The notes below the pieces were generated by a model. That model had not been told where the DNA came from. It was given only the letters and a program-made list of their open reading frames with translations, and did not search any database. From Rothia mucilaginosa (GTDB taxonomy: Bacteria; Actinomycetota; Actinomycetes; Actinomycetales; Micrococcaceae): DNA of 64,000 bases. This document shows positions 36,055 through 44,747 of this stretch, piece after piece (the first letter of the stretch is position 1; the number at the start of each line of letters is the position of its first letter). Position numbers and translations under genes: made by a program. Location: NCBI RefSeq assembly GCF_001061665.1, contig NZ_JVSP01000016.1, forward strand, positions 124,001-188,000, given 5' to 3'.

Positions 36055-36214
36055 AACTTTCGATTTATTCGCGTGATATACCCCTATATTCTATGCACTA
36101 CCTCACGTGCTCAACACATTTTTAAGACGATTAACATTCAGCTTCGGGTAAAAAAGTCAGCAAGTAGGAAGACCTAACTAGCCAAAGAAAAAACAATTAG
36201 GACATACTTTATTT
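36055..36214. promoter_or_regulatory. Divergent AT-rich promoter region, ABC exporter / SUF operon
   Basis: 160 AT-rich bases between divergent genes. ATATA-CCCC-TATAT (36076-36089) is a small palindrome near the exporter promoter. On the SUF side CATACT (36203-36208) ends six bases before the GTG at 36215, and no Shine-Dalgarno is present, which suggests a leaderless sufR transcript. Confidence 0.45.
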
Positions 36215-37114
36215 GTGTATTCCGTGAACAAGACATCTCAGCGCTCCTCCGAGCGTGAGGCACAGACCCGAGGCAGCACCCGAGGTGCAGCGTCGGGCTC
36301 TTGTAGTGCTTCCACCAAAAAGTCCTCCGCGGCACGCACATCCAAGCGTAAGGCCGAGGCTGAGGAACGCACCCGGGACCGCGTGCTCCGCGGCGTTCTT
36401 AACCACGGACCGGTATCCGCTGCAAGCCTGGGGGAGCTGCTCAGCCTGACCCCCGCCGCGGTCCGCCGCCATCTGGACGCCCTCGAATCAAGCAACATGA
36501 TCGAGGTCGCCCCCATTAAGAAGCACGGCGCGGGTGCCGGACGCCCGGCCCGCCGCTATGTGATTGCCCCGCAGGGGCACGAGCGGCTCGGCAACGACTA
36601 CCTGCTCATCGCGCGTAACGCCCTGCAGATGCTACGCGATACCGTCGGCGACGGGGCGCTGGAGGCCTTCGCCTCCGCCCGCGCGGCCGAGATGGAGGCG
36701 CGCTACCGCCCGGTGGTGGAAGCCGCCGGAGACAACGTGGCCGCCCGAGCTAAGGCGCTCGCCGAGGCCATGAGCAGGGACGGTTTCGTGGCCACCGCGC
36801 AGGTGACCGAACCTCCCGTGGGTCGTAGCGTGCCGGAGCACTTCCTCGCGAGTATCCAGCTGTGCCAGGGCCACTGCCCGGTTCGCGACCTGGCCGAAGA
36901 CTTCCAGGTCTTCTGTGAGCAGGAGACCGGGATTATTTCTGATCTTCTGGGCGTTGATGTTCGCAGGCTCTCCACGATGGCCTCGGGCGCGCACGTGTGC
37001 ACCACGCACGTGCCGCTGAACCGAGAGACCGTGGCGGAGAACGCGAAGTCGACGAAACCAGCCACGCCGACCGAGCCCGATGACGGCACGCCGGCTGAGA
37101 AGCCGAGCGTCTAG
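36215..37114 (+). CDS. sufR: SufR-type iron-sulfur transcriptional regulator
   Basis: 299 residues with a GTG start. A Ser/Arg-rich tail (1-48) is followed by a winged helix-turn-helix (about 50-110: GVLNHGPVSAASLGELLSLT, VRRHLDALESSNMIEV). The C-terminal half carries the Fe-S ligand cysteines in LCQGHCPV and FCEQETG, plus AHVCTTHVP. SufR senses Fe-S status with a bound cluster and represses the suf operon, so autoregulation is expected. It stands 84 bases upstream of sufB, in operon layout. Confidence 0.88.
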   Translation: MYSVNKTSQRSSEREAQTRGSTRGAASGSCSASTKKSSAARTSKRKAEAEERTRDRVLRGVLNHGPVSAASLGELLSLTPAAVRRHLDALESSNMIEVAPIKKHGAGAGRPARRYVIAPQGHERLGNDYLLIARNALQMLRDTVGDGALEAFASARAAEMEARYRPVVEAAGDNVAARAKALAEAMSRDGFVATAQVTEPPVGRSVPEHFLASIQLCQGHCPVRDLAEDFQVFCEQETGIISDLLGVDVRRLSTMASGAHVCTTHVPLNRETVAENAKSTKPATPTEPDDGTPAEKPSV

Positions 37115-37198
37115 CCGGCGGCTCGAACCCCAAGGACTACCGCGCCTGCATCCGGCAGGTGGCGGAGAGAATGTAATAACCATCGAAGAAAGGCCGTA

Positions 37199-38656
37199 AT
37201 GACTGAGAAAGTTGGGCAGAACGCCAACGATACCGTCATTTCAGAGATCCTGGAGATGAACCCCGAACTCGAGGGCATTGGTAACTACGAGTACGGTTGG
37301 GCAGACTCCGACGAAGCAGGCCAGGTAGCAAAGCGCGGCCTGGACGAGGACGTCGTGCGTGACATCTCCGCGAAGAAGAACGAACCCCAGTGGATGCTGG
37401 ACATGCGTCTGAAGGCGCTGAAGTTCTTCGAGCGTAAGCCCATGCCCACCTGGGGTGCGGATCTTTCCGAAATCGACTTCGACAACATCAAGTACTTCGT
37501 GCGTTCGACCGAGGGCCAGGCGGCTTCTTGGGACGAACTGCCCGAGGATATTCGCACCACCTACGAGCGCCTGGGCATTCCCGAGGCGGAGCGTAACTCC
37601 CTCGTCGCGGGTGTGGCTGCACAGTACGAGTCCGAGGTCGTGTACCACCAGATCCGTGAGGACCTGGAGAAGCAGGGCGTGATCTTTGTCGACACCGACA
37701 CCGGTCTGCGCGAATACCCCGAACTGTTCAAGGAATACTTCGGCTCCATCATCCCGATTGGTGACAACAAGTTCTCCGCACTGAATACCGCCGTATGGTC
37801 CGGTGGCTCCTTCGTGTACGTTCCCCCGGGAGTTCACGTTGAGATCCCGCTGCAGGCGTACTTCCGCATTAACACTGAGAACATGGGCCAGTTCGAACGC
37901 ACCCTGATTATTGCGGACGAAGACTCCTACGTTCACTACATTGAGGGCTGCACCGCCCCCATCTACAAGTCCGACTCCCTGCACTCCGCAGTGGTTGAGA
38001 TTGTGCTGAAGAAGAACGCCCGCGTTCGCTACACCACGATTCAGAACTGGTCGAACAACGTCTACAACCTGGTGACCAAGCGTGCGGTTGCGCACGAGGG
38101 TGCCACCATGGAATGGGTGGACGGCAACATCGGTTCGAAGGTCACCCAGAAGTACCCCGCCGTCTACATGGTTGGCGAGCACGCCAAGGGTGAGACCCTG
38201 TCCATCGCGTTCGCTGGCGAGGGTCAGCACCAGGACACCGGTTCGAAGATGGTTCACATTGCACCGAACACCTCCTCGACCATCGTGTCGAAGTCCGTGG
38301 CACGTAACGGTGGCCGCAGCGCATACCGTGGCCTGGTTCAGGTTCGTGAGGGTGCTAAGCACTCCAAGTCCTCCGTGGTCTGTGACGCACTGCTGGTGGA
38401 CACCATCTCCCGCTCCGACACCTACCCCTACGTGGATGTCCGCGAGGACGATGTGACCATGGGTCACGAGGCGACGGTTTCCCGCGTCTCTGAAGACCAG
38501 CTGTTCTACCTGATGCAGCGTGGCCTGAGCGAAGAAGAAGCAATGGCGATGATCGTTCGCGGCTTCGTTGAGCCTATTGCCCGCGAGCTGCCGATGGAGT
38601 ACGCACTCGAACTGAACCGCCTGATCGAACTTCAGATGGAAGGATCTGTGGGCTAA
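37199..38656 (+). CDS. sufB: Fe-S cluster scaffold protein SufB
   Basis: 485 residues. Core of the SufBCD complex that builds Fe-S clusters in the cytoplasm. Visible are [48 protein letters not shown] and [15 protein letters not shown] near the C-terminus, all typical. Starts at ATG 37199 after GAAAGGCC. The stop and the sufD ATG share one base (TAATG), so the genes are translationally coupled. Confidence 0.96.
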   Translation: MTEKVGQNANDTVISEILEMNPELEGIGNYEYGWADSDEAGQVAKRGLDEDVVRDISAKKNEPQWMLDMRLKALKFFERKPMPTWGADLSEIDFDNIKYFVRSTEGQAASWDELPEDIRTTYERLGIPEAERNSLVAGVAAQYESEVVYHQIREDLEKQGVIFVDTDTGLREYPELFKEYFGSIIPIGDNKFSALNTAVWSGGSFVYVPPGVHVEIPLQAYFRINTENMGQFERTLIIADEDSYVHYIEGCTAPIYKSDSLHSAVVEIVLKKNARVRYTTIQNWSNNVYNLVTKRAVAHEGATMEWVDGNIGSKVTQKYPAVYMVGEHAKGETLSIAFAGEGQHQDTGSKMVHIAPNTSSTIVSKSVARNGGRSAYRGLVQVREGAKHSKSSVVCDALLVDTISRSDTYPYVDVREDDVTMGHEATVSRVSEDQLFYLMQRGLSEEEAMAMIVRGFVEPIARELPMEYALELNRLIELQMEGSVG

Positions 38657-39930
38657 TGCCGACCAACGAAGAAACTCTGGGTTACCACTCCCCGATCATC
38701 CCCGGTATGGACCAGGAGGGCGAGAAGCTCGCCACCGAGTTCGCCCACGATGACACCCTGTACCGTGCCACCGAGGCACACCACCAGGGCTCCAACCCGA
38801 ACAACATCCAGAAGGTGCTGGAGGCATCCCGCGCCGAGCGTAAGACCTCCTACAACGTGGAGGACTTCGCTCCGCTGACCGGCCGTGAAGAGGATTGGCG
38901 CTTCACCCCGCTGAAGCGTCTGGGTGGCCTGCACCTGGAGAAGCTGACCGGCACCGCACCGGCACCGAAGGTGACCGCACCCGAGCAGGTCAAGGTTGAG
39001 ACCGTCTCCCGCGAGGACGAGCGCATCGGCTCCGCCGGTGTTCCCGAGGATCGCGTGGCGGCTAACGCCTGGTCCAGCTTCTCCGAGGCAACCGTGGTGA
39101 CCATCCCCGCCGAGGCCGAGCTGTCCGAGCACGTTGAGATTGATATCGACGGCACCGGCAACGAGCCCGCCGCCCAGCACATCGTGATTGAGGCTAAGCC
39201 CTTCTCGAAGGCCGTCGTGGTCATCCGCCACACCGGCTCCACCGTGCTCGCACAGAACATCGAGTTCGTGGTGGACGACGAGGCTGAGCTGAACGTCGTG
39301 TCCGTCCAGCAGTGGGCTGACGACGCCATCCACACCTCCGCACAGTACGCTAAGCTGGGCCGCAACTCCCGCTTCAAGCACGTGGTGGTTTCCCTCGGTG
39401 GCGACCTGGTGCGCGTGACCCCCTCGACCAAGTTCACCGCCCCCGGCGCCGAGACCGAAATGTACGGCCTGTACTTCGTGGATGCCGGCCAGCACATTGA
39501 GTCCCGCCTGTTCGTGGACCACTCCGTGCCCAACTGCAAGTCCCGCGTGACATACAAGGGCGCGCTGCAGGGTAAGGGTGCACACTCGGTGTGGGTTGGC
39601 GACGTTCTGATTGGTAAGGACGCTGAAGGCACCGACACCTACGAGCTGAACCGTAACCTGCTGCTGGAAGTTGGCCCCCGCGCCGACTCCGTGCCGAACC
39701 TGGAGATTGAGACCGGCCTGATTGAGGGCGCCGGTCACGCATCCACCACCGGCCAGCTCGATGAGCAGCACCTGTGGTACCTGCAGGCTCGCGGTATTCC
39801 GGAGGCTGAGGCCCGCCGTCTGGTGGTGCGCGGCTTCCTGAACGAGGTCATTCAGCAGATTCGCGTTCCCGAACTTGAAGAGCAGCTCACCGAGGCCCTT
39901 GAGGCAGAGCTCGCACTCAGCAACAACTAA
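38656..39930 (+). CDS. sufD: Fe-S cluster assembly protein SufD
   Basis: 424 residues, SufB paralogue in the SufBC2D complex. Typical are EDWRFTPLKRLGGLHLEKL near residues 76-95, YGLYFVDAGQHIESRLFVDH, and the C-terminal DEQHLWYLQARGIPEAEARR. Coupled to sufB. Eighteen bases separate it from sufC. Confidence 0.95.
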   Translation: MPTNEETLGYHSPIIPGMDQEGEKLATEFAHDDTLYRATEAHHQGSNPNNIQKVLEASRAERKTSYNVEDFAPLTGREEDWRFTPLKRLGGLHLEKLTGTAPAPKVTAPEQVKVETVSREDERIGSAGVPEDRVAANAWSSFSEATVVTIPAEAELSEHVEIDIDGTGNEPAAQHIVIEAKPFSKAVVVIRHTGSTVLAQNIEFVVDDEAELNVVSVQQWADDAIHTSAQYAKLGRNSRFKHVVVSLGGDLVRVTPSTKFTAPGAETEMYGLYFVDAGQHIESRLFVDHSVPNCKSRVTYKGALQGKGAHSVWVGDVLIGKDAEGTDTYELNRNLLLEVGPRADSVPNLEIETGLIEGAGHASTTGQLDEQHLWYLQARGIPEAEARRLVVRGFLNEVIQQIRVPELEEQLTEALEAELALSNN

Positions 39931-39948
39931 GCTTTACCAGGAGAAATA

Positions 39949-40707
39949 ATGTCTACTCTTGAAATCAAGGACCTTCACGTCTCGGTCATCCTCGATGACG
40001 AAACCACCAAGCCCATCCTCAAGGGCGTTAACCTGACCATCAACTCGGGCGAGATTCACGCCATCATGGGCCCCAACGGTTCCGGTAAGTCCACCCTGGC
40101 TTCGACCATCGCCGGCCACCCCAAGTACCAGGTTGATTCCGGCCAGATTCTGCTGGACGGCCAGGACATCACCGAGATGAGCGTTGACGAGCGTGCCCGC
40201 GCCGGCCTCTTCCTCGCAATGCAGTACCCGGTTGAGATTCCCGGCGTGACCATGTCGAACTTCCTGCGCTCCGCAAAGACCGCAGTGGACGGCAAGGCTC
40301 CCTCCCTGCGTACCTGGACCAAGGACGTTAAGGAAGCCATGAAGAACCTGGAGATTGATCCCGACTTCATCTCCCGTAACGTGAACGAGGGCTTCTCCGG
40401 TGGTGAGAAGAAGCGCCACGAGATTCTGCAGCTCGAGCTGCTCAAGCCCAAGTTCGCCATTCTCGACGAGACCGACTCCGGCCTGGACGTCGACGCTCTG
40501 AAGATCGTGTCCGAGGGCGTGAACCGCGCTCACGAGGCTAACGACATGGGCGTCATGCTAATTACCCACTACACCCGCATTCTGCGCTACATCAAGCCGC
40601 AGTTCGTGCACGTGTTCGTGGACGGCAAGATGGTTGACCAGGGCGGCCCCGAGCTGGCTGACCGCCTGGAAGAAGAGGGCTACGTTTCTTACGTGGGTAA
40701 GAAGTAA
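39949..40707 (+). CDS. sufC: Fe-S cluster assembly ATPase SufC
   Basis: 252 residues. Walker A IMGPNGSGKSTLASTIAGHP, the Suf-specific LAMQYPVEIPGV, signature GFSGGEKKRHEILQLELL and Walker B FAILDETDSGLDVDALK. Energises cluster assembly on SufBD. It follows CCAGGAGAAAT. Unlike most actinobacterial suf operons, sufS and sufU do not follow. Confidence 0.97.
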   Translation: MSTLEIKDLHVSVILDDETTKPILKGVNLTINSGEIHAIMGPNGSGKSTLASTIAGHPKYQVDSGQILLDGQDITEMSVDERARAGLFLAMQYPVEIPGVTMSNFLRSAKTAVDGKAPSLRTWTKDVKEAMKNLEIDPDFISRNVNEGFSGGEKKRHEILQLELLKPKFAILDETDSGLDVDALKIVSEGVNRAHEANDMGVMLITHYTRILRYIKPQFVHVFVDGKMVDQGGPELADRLEEEGYVSYVGKK

Positions 40708-40747
40708 GCTTCTTCTCCTTATCGGATTCTGATAGAAAGATAGAACT

Positions 40748-41077
40748 ATGACTGAGACTGTGCAGGTTCGTGTTCCTCAGGAAGAAATTGAGGAAGCCCT
40801 CAAGGAGGTCATTGACCCGGAGCTCGGCGTCAATATTGTTGACCTTGGTCTGCTCTACGGTCTGCGCTGGGACGAGGACGGAACCCTCATTCTGGACCTG
40901 ACTCTGACCACCGCGGCGTGCCCGCTGCAGGAGGTTATTGAGGAGCAGGTTCAGAGCAACCTGGAGAACCTGGTTGATTCTTGGCGTGTGAACTGGGTTT
41001 GGATGCCGCCGTGGGGCCCGGAGCGTATTACTGAGGACGGCCGCGATATGATGCGCGCGCTGGGCTTCAACATCTAA
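40748..41077 (+). CDS. sufT: Metal-sulfur cluster assembly factor (SufT, MIP18/DUF59)
   Basis: 109 residues. VIDPELGVNIVDLGLLYGL and LTTAACPLQEVIEEQV (with the conserved Cys) are diagnostic of the MIP18 family, which helps in Fe-S protein maturation. Last gene of the operon, 40 bases after sufC, followed by a very strong terminator. Confidence 0.93.
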   Translation: MTETVQVRVPQEEIEEALKEVIDPELGVNIVDLGLLYGLRWDEDGTLILDLTLTTAACPLQEVIEEQVQSNLENLVDSWRVNWVWMPPWGPERITEDGRDMMRALGFNI

Positions 41078-41096
41078 GCTCCTAGACGCTGAATAG

Positions 41097-41149
41097 ACAC
41101 CCGCCGGGTGCGGAGAGTATAGACTCTCCGCACCCGGCGGGTGTTTTTA
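41097..41149 (+). terminator. suf operon terminator
   Basis: A perfect 22-bp stem (41097-41118 with 41123-41144), loop ATAG, then TTTTT. Confidence 0.92.
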
Positions 41150-41249
41150 TGTTGTTAAAAATTAGGGCAAAGACCTAGCGCTATGTTTTGTAGGCTGAGG
41201 ATTATGCGGTGACAACAAGGATAGATTTTTTATTGATAATTAGGACAAT

Positions 41250-41277
41250 TTGACTGGGGGGGGGGTCCAAGTATGAT
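41250..41277 (+). promoter_or_regulatory. Ltp lipoprotein promoter with poly-G spacer
   Basis: TTGACT (-35, 41250-41255) and TATGAT (-10, 41272-41277) are separated by 16 bases, ten of which are a G homopolymer (41256-41265). Change in the G number would change the -35/-10 spacing and so promoter strength. Confidence 0.75.
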
Positions 41278-41293
41278 TCCTTGTGGATCATAC
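41271..41293 (+). promoter_or_regulatory. Inverted repeat over the -10/start region (possible operator)
   Basis: GTATGAT (41271-41277) and ATCATAC (41287-41293) are perfect inverted 7-mers that cover the -10 box and probable start site of the Ltp promoter. Confidence 0.5.
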
Positions 41294-41351
41294 ACTCACG
41301 TCATACTAGGCTCCTCATGCAACGGCCGCTTGAGGACGCCGAAAGGAAATC

Positions 41352-41921
41352 ATGGCACAAAAGATTATCGCCGCTGACGGTTCTGTCTACGTTAAGAAGA
41401 AGCCCTTCTACCTCCGTTGGTGGTTCATCACTCTCGTTATTCTTGTTCTTCTTGGTGGTTGCGCTTCGGTGATGGGTGGTGGCTCCAGCAAGTCTACGAG
41501 CGCTTCTTCATCTTCGGCGGCTGCCGATTCTTCTGTCGTTGCTGAAGCTTCTCAGGAATCTGGCGGTGAATCTTCCTCTGCAGGCGCGGCAGAACCCAAC
41601 ACGAAGCAGAACGATAACAACGTTCCCACCGAATATAAGTCTGCTTTGAAGAAGGCTGAATCGTACTCTCGCACCATGCACATGTCTAAGCAGGGTATCT
41701 ATAACCAGCTCACCAGCGAATTTGAGAAGTTCAGCCCCGAGGCGGCCCAGTACGCTGTGGACAACGTGAAGGCTGACTGGAACGCAAATGCCCTGGAGAA
41801 GGCTAAGAGCTACCAGAAGACGATGAGCATGTCTCCCGAGGCAATTCGTTCTCAGCTGACTTCTTCGGTTGAAGGATTCACTGAGGAAGAGGCCGATTAC
41901 GCAGTCTCCCATCTGAACTAA
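41352..41921 (+). CDS. Ltp-family surface lipoprotein
   Basis: 189 residues. A hydrophobic segment ends in the lipobox LLGGC (Cys about 37), so the protein is probably lipidated and surface-exposed; a cytoplasmic-looking stretch of 20 residues precedes the segment. A Ser-rich linker (about 44-80) leads to two Ltp-type helical repeats: YKSALKKAESYSRTMHMSKQ...FSPEAAQYAVDNV and ALEKAKSYQKTMSMSPEAIR...FTEEEADYAVSHL. Ltp domains are known from actinobacterial cell-surface proteins and from a streptococcal phage superinfection-exclusion lipoprotein. The ATG follows AAAGGAAAT. Controlled by the poly-G promoter. Confidence 0.85.
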   Translation: MAQKIIAADGSVYVKKKPFYLRWWFITLVILVLLGGCASVMGGGSSKSTSASSSSAAADSSVVAEASQESGGESSSAGAAEPNTKQNDNNVPTEYKSALKKAESYSRTMHMSKQGIYNQLTSEFEKFSPEAAQYAVDNVKADWNANALEKAKSYQKTMSMSPEAIRSQLTSSVEGFTEEEADYAVSHLN

Positions 41922-41938
41922 TTCAACAGATAATTTAG

Positions 41939-41984
41939 AAGCCGCCCGGTGCGTGGATACAGTATCCACACACCGGGCGGCTTT
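41939..41984. terminator. Bidirectional terminator, Ltp gene / HD gene
   Basis: GCCGCCCGGTG and CACCGGGCGGC arms with an inner GTGGATAC/GTATCCAC stem (41941-41981). Confidence 0.8.
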
Positions 41985-42023
41985 GTTATGCATCTGAGAT
42001 GCTATTCGCCGCGGCTAGACAGG

Positions 42024-42524
42024 TTACTCGTTCAGGCCCAGAAGCTCCAGCGAGTGCTCGTACTTGATGTGCAGGCAGGAGCGGGTCGGCTCGTCCAGCT
42101 TTGCCAGACGGTGCGGGTCCAGGTTGTCCATGATGTCGGCGCGCTTCACCAGGCGGGCCAAATCGTTGGCGCGCACGCGTCCCAGGTACGAAACGCGCGA
42201 CTCACCGGGGCGGCGGGTCAGCGCCTCGACGGCGTCCACAATCTGAGGGGAGAAGTAGCGAGCCAGGTAGGGCAGCGACACTCCGGTATCTTCCACCGTG
42301 TCATGCAGCAGGGCGACAATCTGTACCTCAGCCTTCAGCTCCTCCAGGGAAGTGTCGGGAGAGGTCGAGGATGCCATCTCAGAAACGAGCTTGCGTGCCC
42401 CCAGGGCAACACGACGAGGGTGAGAGATGTAAGGCCAGCCGTTGCGGTCCGTCTGCCCCTCATGCGCCTTATCAGCGATGCTGTCTGCCAGGCGAATCAT
42501 CTCTTTATAGTAGCTATTCGTCAC
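42024..42524 (-). CDS. HD-domain protein, small alarmone hydrolase-like (MESH1 type)
   Basis: 166 residues. The pattern matches the (p)ppGpp hydrolase domain of RelA/SpoT without a synthetase domain: AHEGQTDRNGWPYISHPRRV (about 20-39), the metal-binding HDxxED in ALLHDTVEDTGVSL, and the late VKRADIMDNLDP corresponding to the usual K-AD-x3-N. It may hydrolyse (p)ppGpp or a related nucleotide. It is a single-gene unit, convergent with the Ltp gene. Confidence 0.78.
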   Translation of the reverse strand: MTNSYYKEMIRLADSIADKAHEGQTDRNGWPYISHPRRVALGARKLVSEMASSTSPDTSLEELKAEVQIVALLHDTVEDTGVSLPYLARYFSPQIVDAVEALTRRPGESRVSYLGRVRANDLARLVKRADIMDNLDPHRLAKLDEPTRSCLHIKYEHSLELLGLNE

Positions 42525-43101
42525 GAGAACCTCCGTTGGTTACGACTCGATCAATTGACGCTACCGGCTATACAAACCGAGGTATAGATAGCTGGTACCC
42601 CTACTGTACGGCACCCTGTCAAATACCACCAGAGAAACGCCATAAGAGCGCGTAAATACGTAAATATGACGGGCTAGCCGGGAGGATCGGGAAGCTTATC
42701 GCCCGCACCTGACGTTGGGTATCATTCCAGGGAAGATGCGCTCGAGGGCGGGAGGCGCTGTGTGCGAAATTTGCGAGCGCTCGGGAACGAACGCGGGCAC
42801 GGGGTCGGACGGCCCAACCGGGCGCCGGCTCAGTCCCGCTCGGTAGGCCCCCGCGATGGGGGAGCACGACCCGCCCTTTCGTCTCAGCAGCTGACCAAAA
42901 AATTCCAAACTTTTTTCGGAAGATTTGTTCGCCGAAACCGCCCAATACAACGAACGTTTAGACCCGTTTGGACCTCACCGATAGCAGCTCATCAAACGAA
43001 AAAAACGCGCGATTCGGAGGGGTGCTCCGGGGCACTAAAAACCCCCTTTTTTCCCCGGAAATAAGCGCTAAACTTGGGGTAACCAAACATCGGAGAACAC
43101 C
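42525..43101. other. 577-base intergenic region, no convincing gene
   Basis: GC-rich centre with overlapping short frames on both strands that have no Shine-Dalgarno or recognisable content. Near the end TAAACT (about 43068-43073) followed by CGGAGAA before the ATG is a plausible promoter and Shine-Dalgarno for the DUF4253 gene. Confidence 0.5.
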
Positions 43102-43956
43102 ATGGCAGAGCTCTACGAGCGCTTCGTCGCCCTGTATCCCTACCCCCACGAGCGAATCCGCCACGGCGCCCCACGAGCCGAACTCAACCGGCGATACCTC
43201 GAACACCTCTACGAGGGCAAGAATAAGGGAATAACCCCCATCGTGGTTGCCCTTGACTCCACCCTGCTCGGGACCATTGAGAACAACGTATCCATACGCA
43301 CCTCAACACCCGTCGGGGAGATTACTGCCGACACGATTCAGCAGTACGCGGTTGGGCTCCTCGTGGCCCAGCACGAACACCTGCGACAGGTTGGCGTGGA
43401 GCGGGCCGCGCACGAGGCTTTCCGGAGCCTCAACGAGACCACCTACCTGAACGTCTACCGGCACCTCATGGAACACGGTGAGCTCAGCGAGGAAGACCTC
43501 AACGCACCGCTGGACGCGGAATACCCCTTCGAGCTGACCGCCGGGGTCCTCAATGAGAAGGTCAAGGCCACCGATATCGAGCGGGCCTCCGAACTTCTCA
43601 TCGTGGACATGCCGGTTCAGGTTGCTTCCGACGTCTTCGCGTACTTCCCCTTCGGCGGCTGGGACGTCAGCCCCGCCCCCGAAACCATGCTGGCCATCGC
43701 CCGCTACTGGCTGGAACGCGACGACGCCTACCCGGCGGTCATCGCGGCCGAATTCATCGAGTTCTACACGCCGGTTCCCGTGACCACCCGCCGCGACACC
43801 GAGATTCTGGCGGTCGAGCACACGATGGTCTCCTCGGCAATGCCGGTGCGCGTCTACCGCGGCTTCGACAAGCTCGTGGAGGCGCTCTACGGCCAGCACG
43901 ACTGGTACCTGTGGTGGGAGCAGCTCCCGGCGGCAGTGGTCGTCGAGACGCCCTAA
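43102..43956 (+). CDS. DUF4253 domain protein
   Basis: 284 residues, soluble. The last ~115 residues match the DUF4253 pattern: MLAIARYWLERDDAYPAVIA, EFIEFYTPVPVTTRRDTEIL and the ending WYLWWEQLP. The N-terminal 165 residues are helical and unrecognised (YERFVALYPYPHERIRHG). Single gene with its own terminator. Biochemical role unknown for the family. Confidence 0.75.
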   Translation: MAELYERFVALYPYPHERIRHGAPRAELNRRYLEHLYEGKNKGITPIVVALDSTLLGTIENNVSIRTSTPVGEITADTIQQYAVGLLVAQHEHLRQVGVERAAHEAFRSLNETTYLNVYRHLMEHGELSEEDLNAPLDAEYPFELTAGVLNEKVKATDIERASELLIVDMPVQVASDVFAYFPFGGWDVSPAPETMLAIARYWLERDDAYPAVIAAEFIEFYTPVPVTTRRDTEILAVEHTMVSSAMPVRVYRGFDKLVEALYGQHDWYLWWEQLPAAVVVETP

Positions 43957-43986
43957 AGGCGGCTGAACTCAACCCGCGGTAAAAGC

Positions 43987-44020
43987 GTAAGGGCGGGGTG
44001 ACTCTTCACCCCGCCCTTAC
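43987..44020. terminator. Bidirectional terminator, DUF4253 gene / bioN
   Basis: A perfect 15-bp stem (43987-44001 with 44006-44020), loop CTCT. Confidence 0.85.
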
Positions 44021-44060
44021 TCTCTGCGCGGGTTTACCGTGCGTCACCGCCCCAATCCGC

Positions 44061-44747
44061 CTATTTCAGCTCGTCCACACGACGCGCCCGCAAAGCCCGA
44101 GCGGTCGCCGTCGCGTAATCCACCGCCTGCACCACCCAGGGAATCAGCAGGCGCCAATACATGCGGCGCGGAAGGTTACGCGCCACCGCCGCCCGCTGCA
44201 GGGCACCCCAGCGGTCCACGAGCGCCGGGATGGAACGAATCATGAGGGCAATCAGCAACCCCAGACGCTCGGGCGAAAGACCCATAAAACGCAGGGGCGA
44301 GCACAGCCGCACAAAACCGTCAATCAGAACCGGCAGGGGAGTACTCACCAGCAGAGTACGGGAAGCGTAGAAGGCCGTCAGCATGGTCGCGATGGCATCC
44401 GCACCGGAAGCGTATTGGCCCGTCAGCACGTAGTAGGCGGCCATAATCAGCAGCAATAGCGCCAGCGTTCGGACCACCAGCCACAGCTGGGAGGCGGACA
44501 CTCCAGCCCACAGCGCGCACAGCGTGGCCGCAGCCAAAGCCACCAGCGCCACCTGCCAGCCGGTCACCGCCAGCACAATGAACAACCCAAAGAAAAGCGT
44601 TCCCTTGAACCACAGCGGCGCCCGATGCACCGGCGTGTTCAGCGGCTGGTAGAAACCCACCAGCAGGGTGCCGGGGTTGAAGCCAGACCCCCGGGAGGCG
44701 GGGCGAGGATTCACACGGGGGTTCGCGCGCGGCGTGTTAGCGCTCAT
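44061..44747 (-). CDS. bioN: ECF transporter T component (BioN/EcfT)
   Basis: 228 residues from the ATG at 44747, inside the bioM tail (11-base overlap). Membrane segments include LFFGLFIVLAVTGWQVALVA and LLLLIMAAYYVLTG. The coupling helices carry the ECF-T signatures: ALMIRSIPALVDRWGALQRA and a C-terminal TARALRARRVDELK (A-R-A type). It links the bioM ATPase to the substrate-binding BioY. Confidence 0.9.
   Translation of the reverse strand: MSANTPRANPRVNPRPASRGSGFNPGTLLVGFYQPLNTPVHRAPLWFKGTLFFGLFIVLAVTGWQVALVALAAATLCALWAGVSASQLWLVVRTLALLLLIMAAYYVLTGQYASGADAIATMLTAFYASRTLLVSTPLPVLIDGFVRLCSPLRFMGLSPERLGLLIALMIRSIPALVDRWGALQRAAVARNLPRRMYWRLLIPWVVQAVDYATATARALRARRVDELK

Noticed and set aside
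42696-43064. Open frames of 80-110 codons in the 42.5-43.1 kb gap
   Set aside because: Low-complexity Arg/Pro/Ser composition, overlapping on both strands, no Shine-Dalgarno.
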